Positions 9,492 through 20,203 of a stretch of DNA of 27,929 nucleotides are shown in pieces. Under the pieces are notes generated by a model. The model made no database searches, was not told the origin of the DNA, and saw only the letters and a program-made list of their open reading frames with translations. The stretch comes from Elysia marginata. Taxonomy: Eukaryota; Mollusca; Gastropoda; Plakobranchidae. How positions within the stretch are numbered: position 1 is the first letter of the stretch; each line of letters starts with the position of its first letter. A program made the translations under genes and the position numbers. The stretch lies in NCBI GenBank assembly GCA_019649035.1, contig BMAT01011069.1, forward strand, positions 282,779 to 310,707, given 5' to 3'.

Positions 9492-9814
9492 GACAGGGAA
9501 AACGACAACACGCGTATCAGCCAGCGGCTGAAAAGTTCTTGTTATCAGCGTTCACTGTGTGGGGTTTAGGCGAAAAAGCGCAGGCATTCAGTTTACAGCT
9601 TCTTTCTGCTTATGAGTTGTCAGCTGTTCTGACTTCGTTCTGTGCTTACCCTTACGCTGATTAAGAATTTTACCTAGATAAAGCACAAACAGAGAAATGT
9701 ACGCCTTAGCGCTACACTGCGCTTATTGAGAGAGCCGTACTTCAGTTAGTGTTTCTAGGCCAATATCGTTAGTAAAACTAGTTTTGGCTAGCCTCGCTCT
9801 GTATTTTTTCTCTT
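9492..9814. other. Flank of the Harbinger relic, nothing further recognised
   Basis: Probably 5' flank or noncoding end of the transposon in the minus orientation. A 71-codon plus-strand frame here has no recognisable domain. Confidence 0.4.
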
Positions 9815-10147
9815 CAGTCAGTCGGCACTGGCTCTGTGGCCTACAGGATAGACACCCGCTCAGAGATCGGGAGGTGCGTGGTTCGATACACGGCCGAGTC
9901 AAACCAAGGACTTTAGAATTGGTATTAGCAGCTGATCCGCCTAGTGTCTGGCATTATGGATTTAGTGCTTAGTCTGGACAGTCTGGTGTAAAGATAATGT
10001 GACTGGTTGTGGTGTATGCAAGCACTCCTTACATCACAGTGTTGCATTACGCTTTCAATTGTCCCAAGCGCCGTCTCTGATGTATCCTTGTAGTTAAAAA
10101 GAGACGTTTAAATTCAAACAAACTAACCTAACCTTCCAGTCATTCGG
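9815..10147 (+). mobile_element. tRNA-derived SINE, copy 2, with target-site duplications
   Basis: The element proper is about 9826-10136, same family and orientation as copy 1. It has the tRNA-like head (ggctctgtggcctacaggat, B box ggttcgatacac) and the same body (caaaccaaggactttagaat, gcagctgatccgcc, tcaattgtcccaagcgccgt, gagacgttta). The tail is a decayed AACC repeat (aaactaacctaacc). Flanking direct repeats are cagtcagtcgg (9815-9825) and cagtcattcgg (10137-10147), 10 of 11 identical. The A box (tggcctacaggatagac) and B box have both drifted from consensus, so this copy should be transcriptionally weak. Confidence 0.88.
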
Positions 10148-10679
10148 GAAGCTTAGGGGACTCAAAACGCAGAACTTAGACTATTTAAATAAACTAAAAT
10201 CTTGCAATGGGTCCAGATCTAGATCTAAGTAACGATAGCGCCGTTGACGACGATCTGGCAAGCGTGGTTGCAGAAAACTCATAATTAAGGGCAACCGAGA
10301 GATGGAAGGAGCAACAGACGTATATACACAAAGATGTAAAAACAAAGTGAAACTGAAAGAGACAGAGAGGAGTGGACTATGAAAAAAGAGGAGGCTAAAA
10401 CGATTGCAGAGAGAAAAAGAAAGAAAAGGTGTTGCGAGGAAACTCAAAGACAGAATATTAGACGCGCAGGAGGTAATCCTGCGGTAAGAAGAAGACAAAC
10501 CCGTTACAGATAATACAACATAATAGGGACAAAAAAAAAAGAAGGGAAACTTTTGAGTGGAAGTTAGCCCATTGTAATATTCTTTACTTAAACAGTTCCA
10601 TTATCATTTCTTAAGGCCGCAAAAACAATCAAGCAAATACAGAGTGAAGTAGAAAGATACAGAGAAACAAAGGGGGGGG

Positions 10680-10686
10680 NNNNNNN
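10680..10686. other. Assembly gap (7 N)
   Basis: Seven unresolved bases directly after a run of G, so probably a homopolymer or low-quality call rather than a true scaffold gap. Confidence 0.95.
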
Positions 10687-10970
10687 TAGAAGTAAGCTTG
10701 GGTAGGGAGGATGATAAACATGGTAATAGTGAGATTTAAGAAAATGAATAGAAGGCATTGGGAAAACTCATGAGCAGAATTAGATGGGCAGAAAGTAAGC
10801 CTACAGAAAGAAGAAAAGTTAATATCTATAGATTGATCAATGCGAATTTTTTCGGAGAACAAAAGAAGGAAAGGATTTGAAGTTTTTGTTGAGCCCGACT
10901 CCATTTTCACATTAAACTGAAATATTCGCGGACATATAACTAGTAGTTTCAATAATGATACAATTTATAA

Positions 10971-11068
10971 TAAAAAACAGGAACAAGATCAAAAAGAAGA
11001 AGAAGAACAACAACAACAACAAACTTAGAAAAAATGATAACAATAATAACAATAATAATAATAATAGT
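10971..11068. repeat. Low-complexity AAG/AAC/AAT-rich tract
   Basis: Blocks of aagaagaagaa, caacaacaacaac and aataataataat follow each other, a compound imperfect trinucleotide microsatellite. Confidence 0.75.
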
Positions 11069-12994
11069 TGGAACTTATGTACAAACAATAACAATGGTAA
11101 TAATCATGATCATAGTCCGAAATGAAAAAAAAAAGATAAACTTAATGCAATGTTAAATAGTTTGTATATTATCAATAAAATGAGCGATTGAATAGTAGCA
11201 ATAACAATGAATAAAACATTAATATTCATGGCAAGAGCAACAATGAATTATAAAAACGTTAATGATGTAGTTATAAAACTGATTTTTCTATTATTTCATA
11301 TAAATAAAAATAATAATAATTATGCTTGAAATCATACAGACAACAAAAACAACAATTAAACAAAGTTGAACAGCGCTTTTGAAGATAAAGAAATGATCAC
11401 GTTGATGAACCAGGTCTGATTTTAGTGTGCTAATTTTAAAGATTGTTACCATAAATACTCTTCCTTTTTTCATTGATAATAATAACGCATGACTATCCCA
11501 GCGGCAATTACTTGTCGAGGTACCTTAGATGTTATGATGGGACTTAATTGATAAGTCATCATGAAAGTAAAATTATACACAGAATACAGAGGCATGACTG
11601 AATTACGAACAATTGGGACCACAACTCTCCTCTTAAAAGTAATGTTAAGCTACATGGTAAAGGTAGAAGAGAAAGAAGACAGCCAGACTATCTACACCGG
11701 AAGAGGCTCGACCGATAGCGGAAGTTAGCCCGAAGCAGCGGAAACTTGGAACGATAATTATGTCTGGTTTGAATCAGGCAGACCAACAAGATAGCTCAGA
11801 GAGAACTGGTAGAACAAGCCTTTGTTTGTAGTCTGTCCAATAAGTAGTTTTGCCCCCGCCGCCTTTTCCCCACAAGGCCCCGACCTATTAGCCTCTAATT
11901 GAAGAGCTCGTCCAAGTTTGGGACCAGTTAGATAATGGGGCCGTGTCGAAACAAAACTGCTTTAGGTAACACTCGAAAAAACCTGCGGCGGTTTAGTCGT
12001 GTGTTAGGTACGTTTAGTTGGAACATGATATTTATTGTTTAAAACCTGGTCCTTAAAAAGTTGTATTACTGAAAGATTCTCACACTAGGAACATATTTGC
12101 CAGGGTAAACATCATTGGCATTTTTTAAAAATAAAGATGTTGTTTTCACGAGCAATTTTTTCCAGTCGTTTCTCGTTCTGCATGAATAGAATTTCGTAAT
12201 CCACAGAATGGACTTGCACAAGCTTTACCTCTGGATTTCATAACTTAACCAAGGGTTTCATTGTCAGAATGATACATTAATTCAGTAACTATTGTGTACC
12301 TCTTTAGAACTGTTGCTAAAAATGATGTACTATACTACTCCGAATTGGACTTAACAGAATGGAGGGAACTCCACGTAACTCTGCATTGGAAATCACATCT
12401 TATTTAGTGCCTCTTTTTACAGCTTGGTCTCGTCGAAATAGATCTAGGGCCTATGTGTGTTTTTAGAAGGAGAACTCGTGTACTAAAAAACCAAGATGAT
12501 GGAAAAATTATCGACAAGCTTTGATGCGAACCGATTTCTTCTTTGAGTGACACCCTTTTTTTTGCTATCATTTTTTATTCAGAGACTAGTGATCATTATA
12601 AAAATGGACATTTAAATCGTCTGGACTCCTAAACCGTACAACTTATAATTCTAAAATTCTCCATGTGTATGTAGTTTTAGGTGAGGATTTGCATGATATA
12701 GTTTTTTTTAACCGATAGATTATGCACTGAAAGAAACCGAAAAGTTCTCATCGCGACGTTTCCGACTGCTTCCGTCAGTTTTAGTTACGGTTTTTAAAAT
12801 GTAAACAAACCCTACTATTAGATTCTCTAGGCCTAATCTTAGCGTGTAGGATCTTTTAGCTTATGTACTTTTAAATTAAAATTTTAAATTTAATAAAGCT
12901 AAGGAGGAGTCTTTATGCATCTGGAAAAGAGCACGATGAAAATTGAGTTGAAGAAATCATAAATCAAATCTAGGTAGATCTAGACCCTAATGTA

Positions 12995-13274
12995 AAATCT
13001 CCGGAAAGACTTCCATACCGACGCGCCAGTAAAAGTAACGAAATGAAGGAAGTCTGTTTACAAAATGGCGTCACATATACACTAAAGTCTTGCGTTGTCC
13101 CGAGTGGTGAAAGAAAATTCCATTTATATAAAAATACAACGCACTAAACCAATGTCCAGTGAATATTCATCCACTAACATTGGATTAGTCATATTGTAGC
13201 AGGTAAGAAGTTTATCTAGTGCTTTAAATTAATTTCAAAGTGGCGCGTCGGTATGGAAGTGATTCCAAATCTCC
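12995..13274. mobile_element. MITE, 264 bp, with 26-bp inverted repeats and 8-bp target duplications
   Basis: The element is 13003-13266. The left end (ggaaagacttccataccg...) and the reverse complement of the right end (ggaatcacttccataccg...) agree at 24 of 26 positions, with 20 consecutive identical bases at 13009-13028 and 13241-13260. The direct repeat aaatctcc lies just outside both ends (12995-13002 and 13267-13274). The interior has no coding capacity. An 8-bp duplication is known for hAT, Merlin and P superfamilies; the GGAA terminus does not look like the CAGGG start usual for hAT, so Merlin or another family is possible. Confidence 0.85.
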
Positions 13275-15939
13275 TCTAGATTCTAAACATGTTTCATCTA
13301 AAGCTCTAAATCTTGATGTGGATGTAAAACATGACTTTGTGAGTCTAATCTATATCTAAAACTAAACCTGGTATAAGTTTATCTAACAAAAAGTGATGTG
13401 GGTTTATATCTTGAATAGAATACAACTATAATCTAGAGATTCTCGATCATAATGATTTTGACCTGTATCTCCAAAATGTCACATGGGTCTTGGGGTCAGT
13501 GAGGGTTACCACTCAATAGAGACCTTTAGCACACGCACCGTGTCTCAATACGCATACGTGAAAATCGGGAAAGCAGTTTGAGGAAACTATAAAAATAATG
13601 AAACCAGTTTCTAAAAATAGACCCACAGACGTTCGCGTCATACTCACGCGTTGCTGCTTAAAGTCTGTAATAACCTCTTCGGCATACCCGCTATCCCATG
13701 TTTAATATAATGTTACGTGATTTCCAATCGGTTTAGAAAGTAGCAGCATTTCATTGTTTGGTAGAAATAGTAATGGCGGATTTTATTTTGGGTGCTGCTT
13801 GGGTTAGATACTATGTAAATAATGTCACTTAAATTTCCTTGACTCTTGGATCTAGTATTTTTGCATGTAAAAGAAATGCTCAAATTAGATATCTTTCAAG
13901 GCTATAAATTAATTTTTTTTGGGATGACAAATTTGAGTGACAACATTTCAGTCATTCTGTTCTAGATCTAGATCTACCGAATAATTTACGAAAGCCAATC
14001 AACACCGATAGACCCAGTCCCACTCCCAGGGCAAGACTAGATTAGCAATTCTAGCCTAAAACGCATCAGGAGAAGGTGGGGATTTCACAAAATGCTATTA
14101 AAAGCTGACCCAGGATCGAGTCCAAGGACGGAAACCTCGTTGGTGCCTTTTTTGAATCATCTAGATCTAGTCCAACTAAGGCTGTTAAAAGGGATCCTAA
14201 ACATGAACCCAAACAGTACCCCAAATAAGATCCGCCTCAAGGCGATTTATTGACCCACTAGTCACGCGACTATTTCCGTGTATAAATAGGTCAAAACCAT
14301 GAGCCATAGATGGTAAAAATCCAACCGATGGCCTACACAGAATCGCGTCAATATCTAGACCCCTATTTAACATAGATATATTCATATACGTAAGAATTTG
14401 ATATATTCCTATAATAAGAGTAGGATTCCTACCTGTTACCATCAAATTAATCTAAACGCCTGGACTAAAAATTCGGAGAAAATAATACAATGCCTAATTT
14501 CTCATCCTCAGTTACACGTTTGTGTTTACTAGTTGTGGCACCCCGTGCTTCGCATCGGTAATTGATTGGGTACATATATGTAGTGGATATTGTCGACATT
14601 ATTAAAGTTAATACCACCAACTTTATTTCTATTTTCTGTGACCTCTTTCAGACACAAACATACCACATTCGATGATTTTGTTATTAGTACAGGTAATAAT
14701 GACAATAACAATACTACTACTACAACTACTACTACTAATAATAAATAAATAAATAAAAACAAATAAAACTTCTACCGGTACAATGCTGTTGCTAAAGCGC
14801 TTAAAATGGTGTTTAAAATTATAATTACAATATTGCATACAATAAACAATGGAAAACAAATCGCACAAAGCACATTCGGTTATCAGTCAGTTAACAATAT
14901 GTTTTGAATAAATATGTTTAATGGTGGTTTTTAAAATTTGACACAGATTCTACACATTTAATTTCATATGAAGGGACGTTAGAAATGTCAGGTGCTGCGT
15001 ATTGAGTAGTCACCATGTACAGTAAAGCTCGATCATCAACCTACGATATGACCTAGATGAAGGCTAGTTTATCTAAACCCTATACATCTTAATCAATTAT
15101 AATCGAGCTAACCCCAAAACTGTCAGTATTTTCTCCTTGGATTTGATACAACGTAGAGCTTTAAAAAGATTATGTTTTCAAGACGTCAGCCTCTGCAAAT
15201 TTACATTTTTTAAATCAATTGAGATCTAGGAGAGCTCTTTTTCGACATTTGAAATCTGAATCAGCGGCAACGACTAGACCTACTTTCGAATGCAGCCATA
15301 TATATTTTACAAAGCTAGATGGTACCTTCAATAGAGTCAATTTTTTCGCAGGAGTCTCGAAAAGTGCCCTGGCAAAACAACACAATTTACATACTTTTAT
15401 TGGTGCACCTTTTGATGGAGATTCCTGTTCTAGGCCTCGAAGTGAGCATTCGTTTATCAAAGTTTTGATGTTTAAAATTTGAAAAAGTGCAATAGAAAAA
15501 CTTGTGGAACACAGAGAAAGGGAACACAACTTGCACACAAAAATGAAAATGAAGCTATATGAACATCTAGTTGTTTTTACATCTAACATACGCAGAGATA
15601 ATCTAAAACTAAACTAGGGCTACATTTAGACCTCGGTCTCAGTTCTATCAATATTTTGACAGGGTTTGTAACACGGCCTCATTGAGTTGTAGTTTTTTCC
15701 TTTTGTTCTCTTATCGTGGGTTTTGAGTCACATCTGTTTGTCTCATCATAGTTCATTTTCCCCTTTCGGAGAGGGGGGCAAGTTGGTTAGTAAGTAAAAC
15801 GATAATCTTAGATCACTAGAGTCTGCTCAGGCTCAAACTGATGCACTTCCCGAGGATCATTGATTGAATAAGATTGCTTTTTATACTGAGTGAATTAAAT
15901 CACCTAATGATTGCGCTTCATGAATCTAATCTGCGTTGA
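13275..15939. other. 2.7 kb of AT-rich DNA, no gene seen
   Basis: Holds several copies of the TCTAGATC-type motif and a small ACT/AAT microsatellite (14711-14760). Open frames of 77-124 codons (for example on both strands at 15215-15589 and at 14197-14445) show no recognisable domain. No RNA genes were recognised. Confidence 0.5.
14711..14760. repeat. (ACT)n/(AAT)n/(AAAT)n microsatellite
   Basis: tactactactacaactactactactaataataaataaataaataaa in sequence blocks; a short compound microsatellite, and the source of the Val- and Ser-rich minus-strand frames there. Confidence 0.85.
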
Positions 15940-16036
15940 TACCAGCAAACCTGAATCTCAGTAGAGCAAACCAACAGCTCTTTTTATTTTGAGTTTTAAT
16001 GCCGAATAATGTAGATACAAGACACTTGAAATTCAC

Positions 16037-16636
16037 GACATTATAGTTAAAAAAGAAGCAGACATTATTGTTATAACCGAAACGTGGTTCGAAGAAGTTG
16101 GTGATGAGCCCCTTGTCAATGAACTCATCAAACTTGGTTTTATGATTGTACAATCCAGAGGGTCTGGTGTTGGTGGAGAAGTAGCAATAATATACAGAAA
16201 CTTTTTAGAGTTAATCTCCTCTTAGAACAATAACCAGGCATACACGGCATTCGAATCCTGCGCTGTAAAAAAAAAAACTGTGCCATTTTCTGTGCGTTAT
16301 GTTTCCAGGCCCCCGCCTAAGGAGAAAAATAACACATCACGTTCACTTTCTTTGAAGAATTTTGGGAATATTTAGACTCAAACAGTAACGAATTGAATGT
16401 ATTTTTATATTTAAGGAGATTTCAACTTTCTTTTCGAGATTGATTCAAAACCAAATATAAAGAAACTGAAAGCTCTACTTAACGGGCAAAACATCTTGCA
16501 GCTCGTTGACAAACCAACATGTAAAGGCAGACACACGTTGGACCTAATCTTGATGAGGAATGGTTTCCTTCCTATCCCGAAGATGGACATCTCTGAACCG
16601 CATGTGTTGTCGGACCACAGAATCATCACATTCTAG
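16037..16636 (+). pseudogene. LINE APE-type endonuclease remnant
   Basis: Motifs in order: DIIVKKEADIIVITETWFEE, then VQSRGSGVGGEVAIIYRN; stop at 16223-16225; RYVSRPPPKEKNNTS in another frame; GDFNFLFEIDSKPN from 16415; GRHTLDLILMRNG; and SDHRIITF ending at TAG 16634-16636. ETW, GDFN and SDH are the catalytic and metal-binding signatures of AP-like endonucleases that nick target DNA for LINE insertion. At least two frameshifts and one internal stop are visible. Confidence 0.83.
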
Positions 16637-17309
16637 CTCAACGTATATAAACCAAATAAATTTATAAACACCGCTAAACAAGGACATTTAAAAAGGTTTA
16701 TATCAAGACTTTTAAAAGTGACCTTTCGTCATCACTCGCTCTTCAACAAATGAAATCGACTGGTGATATATCGAGACTTTAAATTCCATTCTAATGGCTA
16801 CCCTGGATCAACATGCCTCTCTGTGTGAGCATACAATTCCGCCTCACCCCCTGGGATCAAACCTGAGGTGGATGAAGCGAAGGCAGAGCGCAGGAGGTCT
16901 GAGAGACAAAGGAGGTAATTTTGTCTAACAGTCCACATATATATCATCCCCATAGGAGCAACTGTATCCAACTCACGTGGGAGAGGAAGAGAGATCACAT
17001 CGATGAACGCCTGACCAGAGCGTGAAGCAAAGAACTATTCAAAGTTTGTGATAGCCTTTTAGGCAAATCAAATGACACTTTTTGCCTACTAAAATTCCAT
17101 CATCTGAATACCCAAACAGATTTAATGGATACAACAGAGAAAGATAAGAGCTGAATTAGACGAACAAAAAATTAAGTCTTGTTTGTACAAAGTCAAATAG
17201 CAATGCTTTTGACCATTGGAAACTTGTATCAGAGGAGACGATTAAAAATTATTTTAAATCTCACAAGAAATCATGTTAATCCTTTGCCAGACAACATTAA
17301 TTTTTTATT

Positions 17310-18207
17310 GAATGCCTTGATGTCCTTTTGCCATATGTGACACCCATGATAAACATGTTTCTAGAATCTGGAATTGTACCTGAAATTTTTAAACAAGCCA
17401 AGGTACGCCCATTACTAAAAAAAAGTCAATCTTGACCAGGAAGTCCTAACAGTAAAAATCCGTACTAAAAGTAACTTCAGATCTTTTGAAAGCTGCAGAT
17501 AATGGTAAAGTATCGGTACTTTGCCTTTTCGATCTTTCAGCCGCTTTCGACACTCTTGATCATGACATTCTTCTTTCACGACTTTCATTTACTAACGGTA
17601 TACGCGGCGCAGTCTTCAAATGGTTCCATTCATACATCACAAGCAGACATAAAAAAGTTCTCTTCTTAAACCGATCTTCTTTTCTCTGTATTCAGCGCCC
17701 CTTCGCGGTGTCTTGGTCAAGCATAGCTTTCAATTTCATTTTTAGGTTGACGACACTCACCTGTATAAGTCTGTCCATGCATGTGAGGTTTCTAGTTTGT
17801 TTGAATCTTTACAGAAATATGTGTACGATGTGCCTAATGGATGGATGCAAGCAGGCTGGAATTAAATCATGACAAAACTGAATTTATTGTGATTAGTACA
17901 CCTACGAAAGTAAGCGGCATAGAGACCCACAAAACTGAACTATGCGGGAAACTGATCAACATAACTAGTTCAGTAAAAAACCTTGAAGCGCATTATAGAT
18001 TCGAACCTGTCCATGGATCAGCACATTCTGCAGCTCAGGAAGACTTGCTTCCTGGAGCTGTTTAGAATAGCCCAAATAAATCAAAAACTAAAAATAGAAA
18101 GAGCCAATAGGTTGATTGCCAAACTATTGAAATATTATAAATGTATGAAATTAGCCGTGGAGAAAAGCAGGCTTTTTAGGGAAAATGCCCGAAATGTCTG
18201 CCCTTAG
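17310..18207 (+). pseudogene. LINE reverse transcriptase remnant with damaged catalytic box
   Basis: Begins DVLLPYVTPMINMFLESGIV, then PEIFKQAKVRPLLKK, followed by a stop. RT motif A is intact in VSVLCLFDLSAAFDTLDHDI (about 17510-17570). The next frames carry LRGVL (cf. PQGSVLGP) and, after an in-frame TAG at 17743-17745, VDDTHLYKS where relatives have YADDTQLYKS. Then LELNHDKTEFIVIS, a frameshift near 17985-18005, and IDSNLSMDQHILQLRKTCFL with ELFRIAQINQK. The catalytic box is therefore destroyed. Confidence 0.85.
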
Positions 18208-18420
18208 TATGATCCGAACCTTCGACTTAAAGATGCTTCGGCACCCACCGCCTTGCCACTTACAGAAACATAGCTTGTACCATGTCGCCCCTACACTCCT
18301 TTAAAAAGGAGTTTCATGGCGAAGGTCTTTGCATAGCCTGTCTAAGCGACTCGCTTACTTGAACGCGAAGATCCAAACCTGCACCAAAGGCAACTATTTA
18401 AATACGTAAGCACACCAAGT

Positions 18421-20092
18421 TTCGTTGATTATCTGTTTGTTGTGACTGCTGATGGTTTGTTTTATGTTGGGCGTGTAGCTATAGCTGAGTTTGACGGTGT
18501 TAATGTTGATGCTTAGCTGTTCGTAGATGCTGACCGCGTTCTAGGTCTAGATCTAGATTTTATGACTACAACCTGCTAATTAAAAATCGAAGTTATGAAA
18601 ACCTCACAATGCACCCGTCGAATGTAATCTTTGTGATGAAGCATATCTTCTAAGAAGGGTTTATATTAAAAATGCTAAATTGTCCCACCTAAGAGGTCCT
18701 CCACTGCTCATTTTGTGCGTATCACCCTTAAATTTAAAAAAGAAACCAAACTTACATTAAAACTATATAATAACGAAGTTCAATTGATAAAAAACAGACC
18801 GGTGATTGTTTTTTTGTAATTTTAATTAAATTACTAAGTTGAGGAGTAGGTCTATGCATGTTGATCGAACCTTTGAGCTAACCTCCGCATTAGTAACCGA
18901 CACTCGAGCCTACCGAACCAAGCTGCCACTTGATCCTTTCGACATTCTGAAAGCCTGAAGGATGTTATGATGGTAGTCACTGTCTTGTGAAGGAATATTA
19001 GATAGCTTATGGCTACGCTTCGAATCTAGATCTAGAGCTTGGCGCCTAATCAGATTTTAAATGTTGCAAAAGCAGTTTTCCCAGATTGAATTTCGATAGC
19101 GAACCAAAACTATGCACTCTTCCATCCGAGAGTTATAATTTGACACTTTGCATTGAAAATACCATGTTCACAGCAAATGATGGTGGCCGACCCAAAAGGA
19201 TTAAATTTAACTTAGAAAGGTTTTCTTTTTACACAGTTGAATCAAATGAAAGTACAGTACAGCAGTACTGCGTTTCATTTCAAGGGTACTGGGCAAGTTT
19301 TATATTTTCATTAAGTAGTTTCTGAGAATTTACTGTTTGCAAAATTAGGCTTTAGCTCCATTAGGAGTGAGATAACAAAATAACAACGTAATTCTAACAT
19401 TTTAAGTTACGTTTACTTGATTTGTTAATAAGATATGAAAAGTTGTTTGAACTTTTTTCTTATTTTAAGTGGTAAAAGATATACATTACTGATTGTTTTC
19501 CAAACAGTTAAACCGATGTCGTTTCCATATTCTTTCAATCCGTTGTTTGTTTGTTTCTTTGGGTTGTTTTTGGTTTTTTTTTTTTTGCTTTTTCTATTTT
19601 TAGGGGTGGGGGTAAATAGCTCAGTTGTAGCCTACTGTGGGCATTTACATTTTGTTTAATCTTTGAATTCTATTATTTCCAACTTAAGTGTTTTTTAGAT
19701 GAACTCTGAAACTCTTTTGTTCTTTCTTTAAATATGTGCAAGATATCATTTCTATGTATTTCCATTTCCCTCTTTCTCTTACTCCTTGTTCTCTCTCTGT
19801 CAATACCCTTTTGGGTGTCATCCAAATTCTCCATTGTGGGGAAATATTTAAAAAGAGGACAAGCAGAAGAGTAAGTTTTTTTTATTGTTTGACAAGATAC
19901 ACTTGATCACGGGAACATACATCTATAATCAAGTAAGTGTAACACGCGACAACTAAGATACAAATTTTAAAGTGATTTTAAGCACAGCGTAGACATGTTC
20001 TATTGACTTAGAAAATAACAACTTACCATGTATTTTGTCATAGCAACTTTGATGATTCTGTGAAACAATGATTTAGAGACAGTTTAGAGACA
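18421..20092. other. 1.7 kb of AT-rich DNA, no gene seen
   Basis: Two TCTAGATC motifs near 18546 and 19025 and T-runs near 19575-19590. Open frames of 74-79 codons at 19086-19325 and 19435-19659 have no recognisable domain. Confidence 0.5.
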
Positions 20093-20203
20093 GAGCGAGC
20101 GATAGAGAGGGGGGAGTGAGAGAAAGGGAGAGCAAGAGAGAGAAAGAGAGAGAGAGAAAGAGAGAGAAAGAGAGAGGGGGAGAGAGAGAGAGAGAGAGAG
20201 AGA
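20093..20203. repeat. (GA)n microsatellite, imperfect
   Basis: GA dinucleotide repeat with GAAA and GGGG interruptions, pure in the last 24 bases. Confidence 0.93.

Larger units (their letters stand above)
8000..9700. mobile_element. Relic PIF/Harbinger DNA transposon (limits approximate)
   Basis: Two protein remnants of the kind carried together by PIF/Harbinger elements lie within 1.3 kb and converge. One is a DNA-binding domain (MADF, plus strand, 8204-8398), the other a HARBI1-like transposase (minus strand, 8632-9491). Known family biology: these elements encode a DDE nuclease and a separate Myb/SANT/MADF-like partner that helps the nuclease reach the nucleus and bind the ends. I could not find terminal inverted repeats or the usual 3-bp duplications, so the outer limits are estimates. 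Confidence 0.65.
10148..13002. other. 2.9 kb of AT-rich DNA, no gene seen
   Basis: Contains the 7-base assembly gap at 10680-10686 and an AT/AAT/AAC-rich low-complexity stretch from about 10940 to 11330. Beyond that it is unique sequence without recognisable coding, RNA or transposon signal. Open frames of 60-107 codons here are K/I/N- or S/L/F-rich artefacts; one runs through the N gap. Confidence 0.5.
15940..18420 (+). mobile_element. Decayed L2/CR1-like LINE (endonuclease, linker, RT)
   Basis: About 2.5 kb in the plus orientation with the expected order: APE endonuclease (16037-16636), a basic linker, RT (17310-18000) and a C-terminal region (to about 18207). The linker is recognisable across 16640-17160 in broken frames, for example SKELFKVCDSLLGK (from about 17024) and ATLDQHASLCEHTIPPHP (from about 16798). 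Multiple frameshifts and stops mean it cannot encode a working protein. The 5' end is not defined; a possible 3' UTR continues to about 18420. The motif set (RPPP, GDFN, SDHRIITF, LLDLSAAFDTxDH-like) fits the L2/CR1 group. Confidence 0.85.

Noticed and set aside
11650..11760. Possible LINE C-terminal remnant (GRRERRQPDYLHRKRLDR)
   Set aside because: Only a basic Arg-rich stretch matches; no second motif supports it and the frame closes at once.
12893..18862. Short similarity between 12893-12923 and 18830-18860 (ctaag..gaggag..tatgcat)
   Set aside because: Under 30 bp with gaps and no extension; it could easily be chance in AT-rich DNA.
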